NCBI GenBank assembly: GCA_014871385.1
Contig: CM026426.1
Span: forward strand, 63,240,324-63,304,323
Reading direction: 5' to 3'
DNA from: Ceratodon purpureus
Lineage: Eukaryota > Streptophyta > Bryopsida > Pseudoditrichales > Ditrichaceae
Length of the DNA stretch: 64,000 nt
Shown here piece by piece: positions 11,830 to 24,279 of this stretch (position 1 is the stretch's first letter; each line of letters starts with the position of its first letter). The notes under the pieces are model-generated. The model did no database searches and had not been told where the DNA came from. It was given only the letters and a program-made list of their open reading frames with translations. Made by a program: the position numbers and the translations under genes.

Positions 11830-12169
11830 GTGATGATGTGGTGGTAGAAAATGACGAAGCTGGTGGTACTCCGTACAAAGCCAAGATAAGAGAAATCTTC
11901 AGCCATGACCATAACATGCACATTGAAACCTACTTCTCGGCAGATTAATACCAACATGTCTGCTTTCATGAGACAGATGTCGTGGATCCAATCACATATA
12001 TGAATGTGATTAAAAAAAATATCTTCGTTCCATTTGATGATTCCTGTATTTGGCCGATCAGATGCATTAAACACAAATTTTTGTGTATCAAGAATCCAAC
12101 ACAAGGAAACGGAAGATCACTAGCTTATGAGATAGAGGACAATACACTGCGAAATCACTTAGTTATATA
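11796..12169 (+). pseudogene. BAH-like C-terminal tail of the CACTA protein
   Basis: A neighbouring frame takes over near an A(8) run at 11,806-11,813 and reads HYAVGDDVVVENDEAGGTPY, then AKIREIFSHDHNMHIETYF, an in-frame TAA at 11,946, and continues VCFHETDVVDPITYMNVI to the stop at 12,168. The pattern (gD-V-x-V, K-A-K-I-x-x-I-F, then an HxTD-like step and a Cys near the end) resembles a BAH domain, a chromatin-reading fold. It is probably the C-terminal part of the same transposon protein, displaced by an indel, but could be a separate exon. The last residues and stop lie inside the first 57-bp direct repeat. Confidence 0.45.
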
Positions 12170-12217
12170 GTGTAGACTTAGAGGCTTATTTTTAACAATC
12201 CCTAGGATTTCAATCTT
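12161..12217 (+). repeat. 57-bp direct repeat, left copy
   Basis: Matches 13,380-13,436 at 55 of 57 positions, in direct orientation. It overlaps the last codons and stop of the CACTA protein frame. The two copies bracket the UFD2-like gene fragment. Confidence 0.9.
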
Positions 12218-12699
12218 GGGAGAAAGATATTTCATTCATGTATAAATTATTTACAAATGCAATTTCCTAATTTTTTGAAATGATTTAAAATGTTTCATTG
12301 CCTAGTTCAACATAAATGTATTTTTTTTCTAATAATATACATTCAGTCATGCACGGAAAGACTGTACTATTCAATAATGTTACATTTTTATTAATGTAAC
12401 ATTTTCACTCTTGTCCCGAAAGCTCACTATGCATAGGAGGCATATATGTATCTATTCAGAGAACCCATACTAGAAGTGATTATAAAAAACAGTGTGAGAG
12501 AATGGTGAACACACCACTTTCGGGAGTAAGACAGGTGTAGTTTTCTCTGTAGATGTGTACAGGACCATTTTAACATCTTCATTTACCAACATCATGTAAA
12601 AGCATTCCACAATTCACCCAACCATTTTGTGTCTTAGCCACACCAAAAAGAACGAACAGGTATGTAAGAGAACTAATAAGAAATGCCGACCACACTGAG

Positions 12700-13274
12700 G
12701 AATAGTATGTTGGCTCAAAAGCTAGAGACACGATGCTGTACATGTCCTTGTTGATGGTAATGTCGTTCTCTCTCATGTCTTTCTTGGGCTGTTCTTCACC
12801 CACTTGCACTTCTATTTCTTCAAGTTCGGATATTTTCTTTAGGCTTTCATCCAGAAGATAGATACTGTCATTTATAAGTAGATTCAAAACTTCAAATACG
12901 ACCGCTTCTCCTGTTTCATAGCAACCAGTTTGAAGAAAAGAGCCTTAGAATTTAGATGACACAATACATCAAACACCTTTGAAAATAAATAAATTGAATA
13001 AACAACATAGCCCTAGAACATCCAGCAACTACAGAAAACAATCTGGAAGAAATAAAAATAATGATAAAAGCACCTTTCTCCAATAGTTTTGATGACTTGG
13101 TAAACTCCAAAAATACTTGAGCACCTCCACAATGTTTTGACGTATATTGAATTTGTTGTAAAACTGCATTAATGACAGACGTGCAAAGCATGTGCCAAAT
13201 GAAGATAAGGGTGGTGAGAAAATGAACCGGAAAACGAAAAACTTTCCATCTAACCTTGAAAGAAACCCTTGCAT
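12700..13274 (-). pseudogene. Fragment of a UFD2/UBE4 ubiquitin E4 factor gene
   Basis: UFD2-type E4 factors extend ubiquitin chains; plants have one such gene (PUB1/MUSE3 in Arabidopsis). Two adjacent exons of the conserved core are visible. Exon 13,163-13,074 (acceptor ATGCAG, donor GTGCTT) encodes FYNKFNIRQNIVEVLKYFW plus SLPSHQNYWRK. Exon 12,910 to about 12,700 (acceptor GAAACAG) encodes EKRSYLKF, needs one extra T, then gives LNLLINDSIYLLDESLKK and a Glu-rich continuation. Both match the family's core in order and across the usual intron. The C-terminal U-box and the rest of this ~1,000-residue protein are absent. Frame loss and isolation mark it as a captured or duplicated fragment. It lies in opposite orientation to the CACTA gene. 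Confidence 0.8.
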
Positions 13275-13379
13275 GAGTTATGTGAATGCCACAAATTACA
13301 AATTCCTATTAAAACTATGCTTACAAACAAAGATTGCATTGAAGAAGCACAGTTACTTAAGGAGAACTTAAACACCTCT

Positions 13380-13436
13380 AGTTATATAGTGTAGACTTGG
13401 AGGCTTATTTTTAACAATCCCTAGGAATTCAATCTT
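13380..13436 (+). repeat. 57-bp direct repeat, right copy
   Basis: Second copy of the 12,161-12,217 sequence, two mismatches. It lies 1,162 bp after the end of the first and carries no reading frame. Confidence 0.9.
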
Positions 13437-13439
13437 CTT

Positions 13440-16400
13440 GAATGGATTGCGTATTCGATCTCGCGAGTCAGGTTGAACACTCCACCGGTATGTTGCATGT
13501 ACACATTGACTCATGAATAGTCTCTTGAATTGCTACACAATTGCAATTCTATCATGCACTGAGCCTGTGTCATAGAGGCTGGACCAATGCGGAGTGTTAA
13601 CTGGCATTTGACAGCAATTGTGGTGTGATTGTGAAACCAGATCTTTGAAGTTACCTCAAAAAATATAGAATTGTGACAAACTTTTAAATCAATATAATGA
13701 GGTACACTAAAGTATGAATTTAATAGAGCTTTTTGCAATTCATGTTTCAAAAGCATTATTTTTAAATATTTGAGAATAAGTTTGTAGACCAAATCAATTG
13801 TCACCTGTGAAAACTAACTTGGTGCATACAGTATGGAGAAATTTTGGGCTTGCCTTCCATGTTCATGGCTTAAATAATATGCACCAATTTGACGTAATTT
13901 CAACTATTGGATAGTTAATCTTGGTGGTTATTTATTCAAGTAAAGTTTTTGCCACTAGAACGCAACTTTCATGCAAATTACATTATGTAATTTGCATAAC
14001 GAGATAGAATTAAGAATCGAATTTCAAATGAACAGAAAATAATAGCTCCTGATGCAGTCGGTGCCACAAGTACAAAGTAAAACTAATTATTTATGACTGT
14101 ATTATACAAATCAATCATTCATTCATGATGCAACTTCCATTTCAATTTTCTCATCTTGTTTCTCCACTGCTCCACTAGGCCCTCCATTCTATTGATCTAT
14201 TCATTTATCAAAGCCTTCAACCTCAAGACTCAATACTACTATAATTGTAAACCTCAATTTTTATTTTTGGTCGCCAATTTCTTCTCTTGATTTTATGATC
14301 GATATTTGGTTTTTTAGAATGGGCTCATTCAACAGTTTGAAATTAGGTTTTAATGCCCAACCAATTTGCAATGATTCTATGTAAGCTATTCTATGCCATA
14401 CTAGAGTCATTCACTGCTTTATAAATCTATGTTTCTGAGCTTCTACCAATCTTGTTGATCATTGGTCTTTGTTCACCAGGCTCTACAATCATTTCCACTA
14501 AAACTATTTCACCTTCAAATTTGTGTTTTCATGCCATCAATACTAAGTCAGAAGGGTTGCAAATGCTTATCATTCGTTAAAAATGATTTCGAATAAATAT
14601 TGTATGTATTGACAATATAAGGTTTCGGTTTTTTTAAATGATTATATAATTTTATTATAATAGATTCATAGATTGGCCAAAAAAATAACTTTTGCTTTGT
14701 TAAAATGACATTAAATTTTAAAAATGAAACTATTTAGTGCCCTTTCAAAGCTTTGTATTAATATGTTAATTGATTCACAATTACAATAAATATAGTCTTC
14801 AAAGAATGTATTTGTATTTTTTAATTTATTATCATCAATTGTATGGATATGTGAGATGAAAAATCCAAACACCAACTTTAATCCATAAAAATCCAGCTGA
14901 ATCTGGAGGTTCCAATACCCAAAACAGCCATTTCTAACCACCATGTAGAAACAACGGTTCGGACCAAGCTCAATTGTTTTTTTCAGACATCCAACCGTAA
15001 TATATTGTACTTTACCTGATTTAAAAGTACTAATAAAATTTTGAGCCGTTGGATGTTTACCATCTTTGAGAAAATAACATTCAAAGTTGCAGCAAACCTT
15101 TTTTTGGGCATTGCTTGAATGACATAGTCAAAATGATGCAAAGGAAGAGGTGCAGATTTTTACACCATACTTTTTGCTTATATTTTCTTCAATGTAGGTA
15201 ATCAAGTTTGGTACCTCCATACAAAATTTTAGAGACTCATTCCTATTTTAGGACCTTTGTAAAAATTATTTTCTAGAAGCGGGTCTAAAAACGTTGATAT
15301 AGTAAAACATGTATGACTTTACGTATACTTGGTTTTAGAAAAGTCTAAACGGTGGTTAGATGCCTTTATTAATTTTTGATTTTTGGGCTAAATTATCTAC
15401 AAAAAATTTCCAAATCTAAGATTCTGTATAATTCTGAAAGAAGTAATTTAAAAATTTGAAGTTTGTCTATGTAATTTTTGGGTGCGGCCCTTGTAAAACT
15501 GGTATATTTTTTGACTTGGGTCTCTTTGGAATTTGAGTGGTGATTTGGTTGTGAATATATTTCAAGATTTTTTTAATTTAAAAAGCCTTATTTTAAGTTT
15601 TCCATTTTGGACTTGAAAACTAAAATTTCTAGATGAATGTCTTTAAATTGGAATTTAGCCTTGATAAATTTTACCACATACACTTTGCAGTATAGAGATC
15701 ATCCAGTAAAAATCTTAGGTAAAAATATTAATTTAACCTCTTTATCTGAGATGCCCAGAATCGCAAAAAGCTATTCTGGCTTTCATAAATTTTTAGGGGT
15801 TAAACCACTCATGGTTTTAAATTCCTTTAAACTAAATTCTTCCAAATAAATCTAATCTATGATCTATTTCAATCTCTCATCCACAACTTCATGCAATCCC
15901 CTTTTGGACACAACATTGAACATTTCACTAGGATTTCTGAAATATGTAAGAGTGAGGCAATTTTCAGTGGTCTATGATTATGTTCAATAGAGTCAAACTT
16001 GTGGATTTGATCATTTAAAAGGAACTGACATTTAGGTTGTGGAGGTGATATGGAGGGTGTCACTTCTGGAATATTGTGACGGCTTTGAGAATAGGATGGG
16101 GGGTTTTGAGTCGGTGAGGGGTATAGGGTATGTGACGCGTCTTGTAGTTAGTAATGTGTTTGGAGTATGTAGTAAATCCCTTGAAGGATGAGAGGTTTCA
16201 GGGATACATCAGGAAAAATGGTTCTCCTAAATTGCGCATGCACTTTGTATGAAGTTCAGCAGTATACAGAGGTCATACAAATTTCATACTGGAATCTCTT
16301 CCCCCTTCACATCAGATTTGTAGAAATTTTATGTTGTTTAGTATATGTGAAATATACACCTAATTACATATGCACTTCATATGAAAATTACATGTCTATG

Positions 16401-17640
16401 ATACCTTCTAAAATCATACAAATTTTACATCAAATTACATGCATTTCTTACAATAAAGCAATAAAGGTAATGTTCTATTATCCTGATTAATAATAATGCA
16501 TATGATATTTATACCAATTGCATAGGTTATTGGTAACTATCATTTTCATATATATCCAATATTATAATTGTGTGTTGTCCATACATAAATGCTTAATAGA
16601 TTTTAAAATTTATACCTAGTTTTATATGCACTTCATATGAAATTTACATGTCTATGATTGTTACAAGATTTCAAGCCAATTTTCAATATTGAAACTTGTC
16701 ATGATGATTTAGAAGTTGAATTATGGAATTGTGGAGAATTGTTTTGTGGCAATGGCATATTATGTAGAGAAGTATATTAATTCAAAGTTTTATTAAATTA
16801 TAATAATTTAAATTATTTTCAAAACTATAAAGATTTTTTGTAGACTTTGGTGGCATCAATTCTTTAGCACGTGAGCTTAGTAGAAGAATATAAATTATGA
16901 TCTATAAGCTAATAGTGTCCAAAATGTGAGATTACATCATTCATTTGAATGGGTTCTATTATTTAATGGTAATTCTTGAATACATAAACTGCCAACTAGA
17001 TGACTATAAAATCATTGGAAACAACTCTAGTTTGAAATGACCAAGTAGTGAACACACACTAAGCTCAATCTTTAGATTATATTTTAAAAAAACACTAAAT
17101 TCATACAGATTATTGTGCTTCTATTTTTTACTAGAAGAAAGTTATGTAATATTTCTTTCCACTTTATTTTTATAATACAACATTTGATTGAAGGCACCTG
17201 TCAAATATTTTAAAATAAATAAATTAACTTTCCATGCAAATATTATGAAAACAAATTCTAAAAATTTAAACAAATTTGTTCTAAATCCAAAGTTGCTAAG
17301 TGTCGAACACTTGAATTAATGTATGTTGGATTAATAAAGAAACTATAGTCATTTCTTAACAATAAACTAGAAAGTTGGAAATTAGCCGTTGAAAATTTAA
17401 AATTGGGACTTGAGAATCTTGGAAAGCAGTGGACAGATTAAAAGAAAGAAAATTCTAACATAAGGTAGCATTCACTTTTTAGATAAAAGTTGATTTACCA
17501 ATTAAACAAAATGTCCGTATATATTGAGAAAAAAAGTTTGCTTCAATTTGAAAAAAGAATTTTGTGAATCACTTTCACCTTATTTTCAATCACCGAGTCA
17601 AAATACAGTGACCACCTACATCGAATAACTTCACTTTCCT
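13440..17640. other. AT-rich DNA without genes
   Basis: No supportable coding region. It holds an inverted pair, ACATCCAACCGT and GCCGTTGGATGTTT, near 14,988 and 15,045; a diverged dispersed repeat at 15,670-15,800 (see separate entry); and a ~35-bp direct repeat containing ATGCACTTCATATGAAA and TTACATGTCTATGAT at about 16,368 and 16,625. Confidence 0.6.
15670..15805 (+). repeat. Dispersed non-coding repeat, copy 1
   Basis: This stretch (ATCCAGTAAAAATCTTAGG, then GAGATGCCCAGAATCGCAAA, then TTTTTAGGGGTTAA) aligns in the same direction with 32,640-32,760 at clearly above-chance identity with small gaps. It has no coding signal and is probably part of an old non-autonomous element. Confidence 0.55.
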
Positions 17641-17949
17641 CCTCCACTGCCTAAAGTATGAAACTCCAGAAATCATACCCTTCTCCGAAGTGAACGACCT
17701 CGCTTAGGGTTGAACCCACGCACACCCAAAATTGTCTTCGGACCCCCAAACCAACACCATCTACGGCACCCCTACATATCAGAAACTCAAATCTACAAAC
17801 CGCAGTAACGAAGGCGGTTCTGAGTGCGGTGACTCCTTTGGGCTCGCATCCCGCAGCAACGAAATCCCATGGTGAGAGCTCCGGGCTATAGAGATGCCCG
17901 ATCGTTTTGCTGCACCTTGGCCCGTGCGCTCCTCTGGTTTCTGACGCAA

Positions 17950-18540
17950 CTCTTATTGGTGCAAACCCTTCGCCTTTGTCTTGTCGTCTTCTTGCGATCA
18001 AGCTTTTGAATCCCAAATTCTGCTCACTGTGGCCTTCACCGCAGTCTCTGCAATAAACAACAAGCTGGGCAGGGTTTATGGTCCTCAAATCCATCATCAC
18101 GTCGTTGTGGGTACGTATCTCACGCTGGTTTCTCTCCTTTTCCTTCTTCCTGGATTTTGGTTTTAGATATATTTGTTGGTTATGTTTTCTCTTGTATCCT
18201 CTTGCTGGGTTAAAAATTTGGGTTTACTGGGGTTTTGGATTGGAAGGCGGGAGTTGGGGCAGCGTAGATGTGGCAAGAGAGCGAGCGGTTGTATTCTTTT
18301 TCATGGTTTTAGTTGTTGTTGTTGAGTTTGCAGGTCACATATATTCAAGGGACTTATGATGAAGATGAAGGTTATGTTAAATTGAACGAGCAAGTTTCAC
18401 GCCATGAACAAGAAAGGGGTGATGATGGCACCCCGCGCGTAGACTTTTCTACTTGGCTTCGCCCCCTACAGTCTATCCGGTTGCTAGCAAAAGGTTTCAG
18501 AAGCACTGCATGAATCAAAGTACGTTGTCTTATATCACCT
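17950..18540 (+). other. Possible 5' region of the SPPL fragment
   Basis: A frame at 18,313-18,513 opens after a TTTGCAG acceptor near 18,333 (VTYIQGTYDEDEGYVKLNEQ), but I cannot match it to SPPL proteins. A short ATG-led stretch at 18,078 stops at a possible donor (GTACGT). These may be upstream exons, or unrelated sequence joined to the fragment. Confidence 0.25.
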
Positions 18541-18549
18541 CTGTTTTAT

Positions 18550-20098
18550 GTGGGTGCAAGATTTGGCACGCTCATCACGGACCATGAACAAGAAGCTCAC
18601 AATGGCCCCCTGGCAAAGCTGGATCCTGAGGACGGATGCACTGATTCTAACAAGACAGTAAGTCTTCGTCACGTGAGCATGCAAGGGGTTCTTTGTGGAC
18701 ATTGTTTTGACTGATGTCCACACATGGGAATTTGCAATGATCAATTCAAAGAGTTGTTGGTAAGCCCTGACAGCCTAAAGTTGACGAAGAAATCTTTGTC
18801 TGCTGTTTTAGATGGCACTTCGGATTACAATATTTCTTTTTGTTGCCCGTGTCTTGTGAGCTGGAGTAATTCTGAAGCCAAGTGTGTGCATTTTCAGCTT
18901 GTCAGATTTGCAGCCCTCGTTAGACGAGGGAACTATGATTTCACAACTAAGGCAAGAGTGGCTCAGGGGGCGGTTGCTCTCCTGGTCGTGAATGACAAAC
19001 AAGGTTCTCTCCTCTGTCCCTTCCTCCGTGTAGGGTCCTCTGATTTCTCCTTTACCATTTGTTATGGATGCAATCAATGATAGTTATTTTGACACTTGTT
19101 TTCTATTTGAACTACTCCTTTTTTGTGTATTCTCAGGCTCCCGAGATTTGTTATTTGATGGTTGTTTTGTGAGATTTCCCAAACTTGAACTAACCATTGT
19201 ATCTGCACCTGATCACTATGAGAAGCTGGTGCACTGATTGAAAATTATGCCCATCATGCCGGGTATTAAAAAGAGAATAGTTGAGTCGAAGGATATGATA
19301 GGCATCTTGCATAGGTTATGCATTTGTCTGAGCATAGTTTCAATGTACGTGCAGAACTGTACAAGATGGTATGCTCTGATAACGACACCTTCCAGGATAT
19401 CACCATTCGATCTGTCATGTTACCAAAGGTGGCTGGAAACAATCTAGAGGATGCTTTAAATCTCAATGAAGAAGGTATATTCACATTCTAGTGAAGGTTG
19501 GTTGTTAGGATTGACAAATGCTGAATTCTTATGCGATGGGCACTTTGCCGCTACTACATGATTACGAAGTAATTTTTATTCAGTTGTAGCATTGATTACA
19601 GAGGATAGGCATTTCTTCGGAGTTTATTGGTATATTTCTTGGGGATGTTAATCATCTCTGTTGCTGGTGGATTTCAGTGCAAAAGCTGCTCTACTCCCCG
19701 AGGAGAACTCTAGTCGACATAGCAGAGGTGTTTCTGCGGTTGATGGCCGTGGGCACAATCTTGAGTGCTTCATTCTGGTCAGCCTGGACTGCCAAGGAAG
19801 CTGCACAGGAGCATTACCGTCGCTTGAAGGTGAGATGAAGCTACCAACAACTCGTTGGTTGTGTTACTTTGATCTACATCATCATTTTTTCCAAAAGATG
19901 TTGTATTTTAGATGTGTAATTCAGAACGTGAAACTTCTCCATCTCACATGAACACAATCTCTACGTCTCTCAGTAGGAACGGCCAGAAGATCCAGCTGAA
20001 CATATGCCGGTGGAAGAAGGGGATCCTGAGAAAGAGAACAAGGACGTGATTGACATCAATGTGCTGCCAGCGGCGTACGCCCATGTTGTTGCTACGAG
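18550..20098 (+). pseudogene. SPPL: Signal peptide peptidase-like (SPPL) gene, N-terminal part only
   Basis: SPPL proteins are intramembrane aspartyl proteases of the endomembrane system. Five exons are readable. About 18,555-18,657 gives VGARFGTLITDHEQEA and LDPEDGCTDSNKT (donor GTAAGT). 18,898-19,003 gives the PA-domain motif LVRRGNYDFTTKARVAQGAV. 19,355-19,474 gives LYKMVCSDNDTFQDITI and VMLPKVAGNNLEDAL. 19,678-19,829 gives [20 protein letters not shown] and the first membrane segment ([14 protein letters not shown]). 19,977-20,098 gives the linker before membrane segment 2 (NKDVIDINV). Intron borders fit GT-AG. A Cys usual in RGnC is Tyr here. Nothing encodes the later membrane segments with the YD, GxGD and PAL motifs, so it cannot be a protease. 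It may be a gene end truncated by rearrangement. Confidence 0.85.
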
Positions 20099-20228
20099 GT
20101 ACATAAAGTTTGTGGACACTTCGGGTGGATCATCAAAGGGGTTTGATACGTCTGATGAACAAGCTTCGGGATGGACGTTTCGCATAGGTTGCCTGTAATT
20201 AGATTTTAATATGATTGTCTACGCTCCT

Positions 20229-20285
20229 GAGCTTAGATCTAGAGTTTGAGCTTAGATCCAGAGTTCGAGCTTAGATCCAGAGTTC
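20229..20285 (+). repeat. 19-bp tandem repeat, three copies
   Basis: GAGCTTAGATCCAGAGTTC is repeated three times head to tail (first copy with two differences), just downstream of the SPPL fragment. Confidence 0.95.
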
Positions 20286-20399
20286 TCCTAGTAGAATTTG
20301 AAGTTTATTATGACAATTTTGATGTTCTCAAGAAGTTTTTGTCAATCTAAAATCTATGTTATTCCGGAATCTACATAGTTTCAGATCTACATTATCATA

Positions 20400-20510
20400 A
20401 TTAGAAAGGATAATAATTAGAAGTTCTCTTCAAACAAAGAAATAGATGTATAATACAAGGAGGATAGAGTGGCAATGTTGACATTGCACTCCCCACAGTA
20501 CTGAAATGAA

Positions 20511-20541
<31 letters not shown>

Positions 20542-20850
20542 CATGTGATAATTAGATAGGCTAATTATTATAATATTACTTAAAACAACAAAAGGGATGG
20601 ATAATACAAGAATCACATTGAGTGGCAATGATGACATTGTAGTACCCAAAGAACTTGAGAAGAACTAAATAAATAGAAGCACATGTGATTTTTTAAATTT
20701 TTTTTATTTGAAACAAATGGAGCAATTTTATTCCACTGTGAGGAAGAACAAGAGAGCACCACCTCAGCACATGTGATTTTTAGATATGCTAATATTTAGA
20801 GTGTTTCTTAAAACAATTTTAAATAGAGAAAACCTCTGCAAAACAAATAT
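20400..20850 (+). repeat. Degenerate ~155-bp repeats with a 28-A run
   Basis: Blocks such as AGTGGCAATG(T/A)TGACATTG at 20,468 and 20,620, and GGCTAATTATTA- or GCTAATATTT-type segments followed by CTTAAAACA, recur in the same order. A poly-A run lies at about 20,514-20,541. It is old tandem duplication without coding. Confidence 0.6.
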
Positions 20851-20859
20851 CACATGATT

Positions 20860-22200
20860 TTGTGGCTTGTAATCTGTGATGAATATATATCACATGCAGT
20901 GTTTTTTATTTGTACATACTCATGGTTTTGGTTATGATAGCAGCTTTAAGATTAGTGATGGTTTTTCTCTAGTCGATGTTTGTGAATGGTGAAACATTTT
21001 ATAACACATTTCTGATATCAACGATGGATTAGAACCTTGAAGGGATAATCTTCGATAAACAACCAAAAATCAAAAGACGAGCCCAAAGATGAGGAGAACT
21101 GTGAAACATGACAGAAATAAAATTGGAATCACTATGCGTATTCTATAGAGTCTTTTGCCTCGGGAGGCAACTCACTTATTATGGGCACGGTTGTGTGGGA
21201 TAATAAGTCAATTTAGACTACTTATTCCGTTTATAATAACGTATAGTATGCTTCCTTTGACGGAATCAAAATTTAAAATAAATACAATCTTATTAAATGC
21301 TTTATTATAACTTGCACGATAAAAATTTAACAACTAAACAAACTGTAGCACACGAATACATCATAGAAATTCTAAGTGGGATATATAGATGTGTGTGAAG
21401 AACCTTATTATGCATTTATTATGCCCTTATTATAATTTTGTTTTATTATGTTTATAATAAAATTTATAATATGTCTTAAAATATGCATAATAAAACTTCT
21501 TATTTTACATTTATTATATATCATATCCAATTATAGATAAACAATTTTGAAACACACAATACATATGCTGAAAGCTTTCAACGTCTATTTTCTAATGAAC
21601 TATACATCATCATAATCATAATTAATAAAGTCATTGTATTTTGAAAAATAAGATATAATAAATCTTCTTATAATAACTTGGAGTTGCCTCCCCGAGGTCT
21701 TTTGTGCCTACTTATACATATTTGCAGCATATATAGGCGGTGGTAGAGTTGCTCTTAATTACTCAAAAAAATTTGGGAAAAAATATACCATTTATAGTAC
21801 TGACATGGTCTTTCACTAAAAGATTGAACAGCACAACATCATCTTCCAGTCTTGAATGCTCATATACATGTGTAAACCAGTGATCACACTACATATGCAT
21901 AACATAATTTTAGGGGTGAAGGGTTTTAAGGTGAAAGAAACATCATTCCATTTAATGAAACACATGCATAGATGATAGGGGGGAATAGACAGCCTCGAGG
22001 GATTTACATGCGCACATTAACAAAACAAAAATATATTATAATATAGCCTGGTCAAGAAACATGTCGTTACAGTGTAAAATGTCGTTACAGTTATGCATGG
22101 TCATCGGAATGTCAGTGGATTTTTGATACAAGTATATCTGCATCACCGGAGCACATATCTACCACATGGCATTGGAGACACAAAGTGCGTGTTTCTACAT
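20860..22200. other. AT-rich DNA, no gene seen
   Basis: Only short chance frames. It contains (TTA)(TTAT)-like stretches around 21,400-21,550 (ATTATGCATTTATTATG type). Near 22,063-22,092 AATGTCGTTACAGT is repeated once. Confidence 0.5.
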
Positions 22201-22238
22201 GTTCGGTACACTATGAGGTCCCCAATCTAGATTCCCTG

Positions 22239-24175
22239 CTACAGCAAGGTCTCAGCCTCCAGTGCTGCTTTAGCTCCGATTGAACGTATTTCTTCACGCT
22301 CTGCTGTGGAGACCGGATCCACTTTTGGCTCGCATGTTGAGTCTGGATGTGCACGTTTGGGGAGAGGCTTCTCAAAGCATAAACTGTCCGCTTCATGGAG
22401 ACATTTCCTCGCACCAAGTTTCTGAGTCTCTTCTTGGATCAAAGAATTCAGCGCGTCCTCCACCTTCACGCACGCACTTACTACATCCAGAGGCTTCAAC
22501 CAACCTTCTTCGTCCATGCCGGTTCCGCAAGCACAAATTGCGCTACGCATGTCGACGTCGTCGGTACTAAATCCCCACTGGCCTCTCCATAGCCCACCAG
22601 GTGCATGACTGCAAAACGGTCAACGCGGATCCTTCGACAGGACTACTTTGAAAATGCAAAAAGGATGCAGCAAGCATCCACACGGAAGAGAAACAAAAGC
22701 ATTGTCCATCCAAAATCGACCGCAGAGAACACATGGCACAGCTGGTTCTACTTTCACCGACTTCATCCATGCTACAGGGAGGCATGCTAGGAGTTGCTTC
22801 GGACGAATGTTGCTGCTGTCGACAATGACCACATCGATGTCTGCGGTGATGACCTCCACCTCGTCTTGCAGCTCCTTCGTGGTCCGCCGTAGAAGCTGAA
22901 TGCGATCTTGCAGCTCCGCCATCTGTTTTTGAACATTAGCAATGGACTCTGAGATGGTGTTAGCGATTGCTGTCTTTGCTCGCATACCTTCCTCCAGTTG
23001 AGAACTCTCCTCTAATAGCGGCGCGCAATGTTTCGTACTGGCTCGTAACGACACCATGACCTCCCAGTTGGAATCTTCAAAATAGAAAGTTCTGTCTGCT
23101 TGGTGTCTAGAAGTTCAAGTTCCTTTTCTGCATCCGCCAGGTGCTTGATCACGGTGAAGAGCTTTTTCTCTGTCTTCCGTCTCTTCTCTTTTAGTGCTTG
23201 GAGCTTGTCCGGTCTTGCGTTCGGTGAAGGCGCACTTGCAACCGCTTCCACAATGGGACACAATGGAGAAGTCCGTAGAGCGCTAGATCGCTGCTGCCGC
23301 ACTGCCTTGCTACCAGCGGCTGAACCTTGGAGGATTGCTCTCGTTGCCTCTGCACGCACCTCTTTCCGTGCAGGAGGACTACTTTCCGTGGGATCCGCAG
23401 ACCCTTGCTGCCTTGCCGGAAATTCAGATGGCGTGACTGGCAAATTCCCGCGCCTCAACTGTGATGTCGCATCCTCCCGTTCTGCATAAGCGGTCCGAAG
23501 ATAATGCTGGAACAAGTTTATCATAGCTTGGATCTACTCCCTCAAACATGGCGGCGTGAATTTCTGTGGATTGACAAGCGGATTCTGCACCCGCTTCTTT
23601 GCCAAGTTTGCTGCATAATCGGCCCAGTCCACTTGCGTTTGTCGTTGATAGAATAGGACAAGACCTCGAATGAAAGCTGTGCCAAATTCGCCATTGTCAG
23701 GATGCGTTCCACCATACACTCTCTGGTACATGTGCAAAGCGTCTCTTGCTGCGTCACAATCTGTCATCAAACGCAAGGAGTGACGGTTTCCATGCTTGTT
23801 CAGAGGATATTTAGCAAGCAAATCATCAAGTGGCATACCATGCTCGTCCTTCATCAAACTTTCAAATGGAACCCCTTTAGCACAGAGACCACCGACTTTC
23901 TCAAAAAAGTGCTTGTTGTATTTCGCATTCTCAGCGCCCAAGAGGAAGGGTGCTTGCTTCAACAACTCTAGAGTCATAGTCTGCGGAAGCTTCCGAAGAT
24001 CAAAAGGCTCCCGTCAGATGGTGAGGTGATTGGAGTGAAGATCCTCCACGGCCTTCGTTGGCCGCAATGGCCGCTACAATCGTTGGAAAACTTTGTCGTT
24101 GGTATCAGTCGATGACTCAGGAATAGCACGTCGCTTGCCAGCGGCCTTCTCCTTCCGGCTCATCGTGCGGCTCAT
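22239..24175 (-). pseudogene. Coiled-coil RING-like gene, family copy A
   Basis: Order on the minus strand: basic N-terminus (MSRTMSRKEKAAGKRR, start 24,175); conserved domain at 23,977-23,560 with LLKQAPFLLGAENAKYNKHF, FEKVGGLCAKG, YQRVYGGTHPDNGEFG and VDWADYAANLAKKR; Ser/Ala-rich linker; coiled coil (AEKELELLDTKQTEL; later KQMAELQDRIQLLRRTTKEL); then a zinc site VPCVLC...PCGCLLHPFC near 22,670-22,750. The last Cys pair may be ICACG near 22,540 after a frame change. In-frame stops (TAG 24,074; a TGA near 24,016; TAG 23,534) and about two frameshifts break it. The N-terminal domain and layout match the gene at 29,140-30,663. RING proteins usually act as ubiquitin E3 ligases; that role is only inferred here. 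Confidence 0.6.
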
Positions 24176-24279
24176 TCCGAACCTAGAGAGTGTGTTCTGC
24201 AAGACTGCAACGGATACGTACCCCTCCCACGAGCTAGAATGTGCAGAAAACAACTTTACAATCGTGAACAAAGACTACG

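Noticed and set aside
17651-18100. 149-codon minus-strand ORF
   Set aside because: Lies just upstream of and opposite the SPPL fragment, lacks motifs, and probably reflects GC-rich leader sequence.
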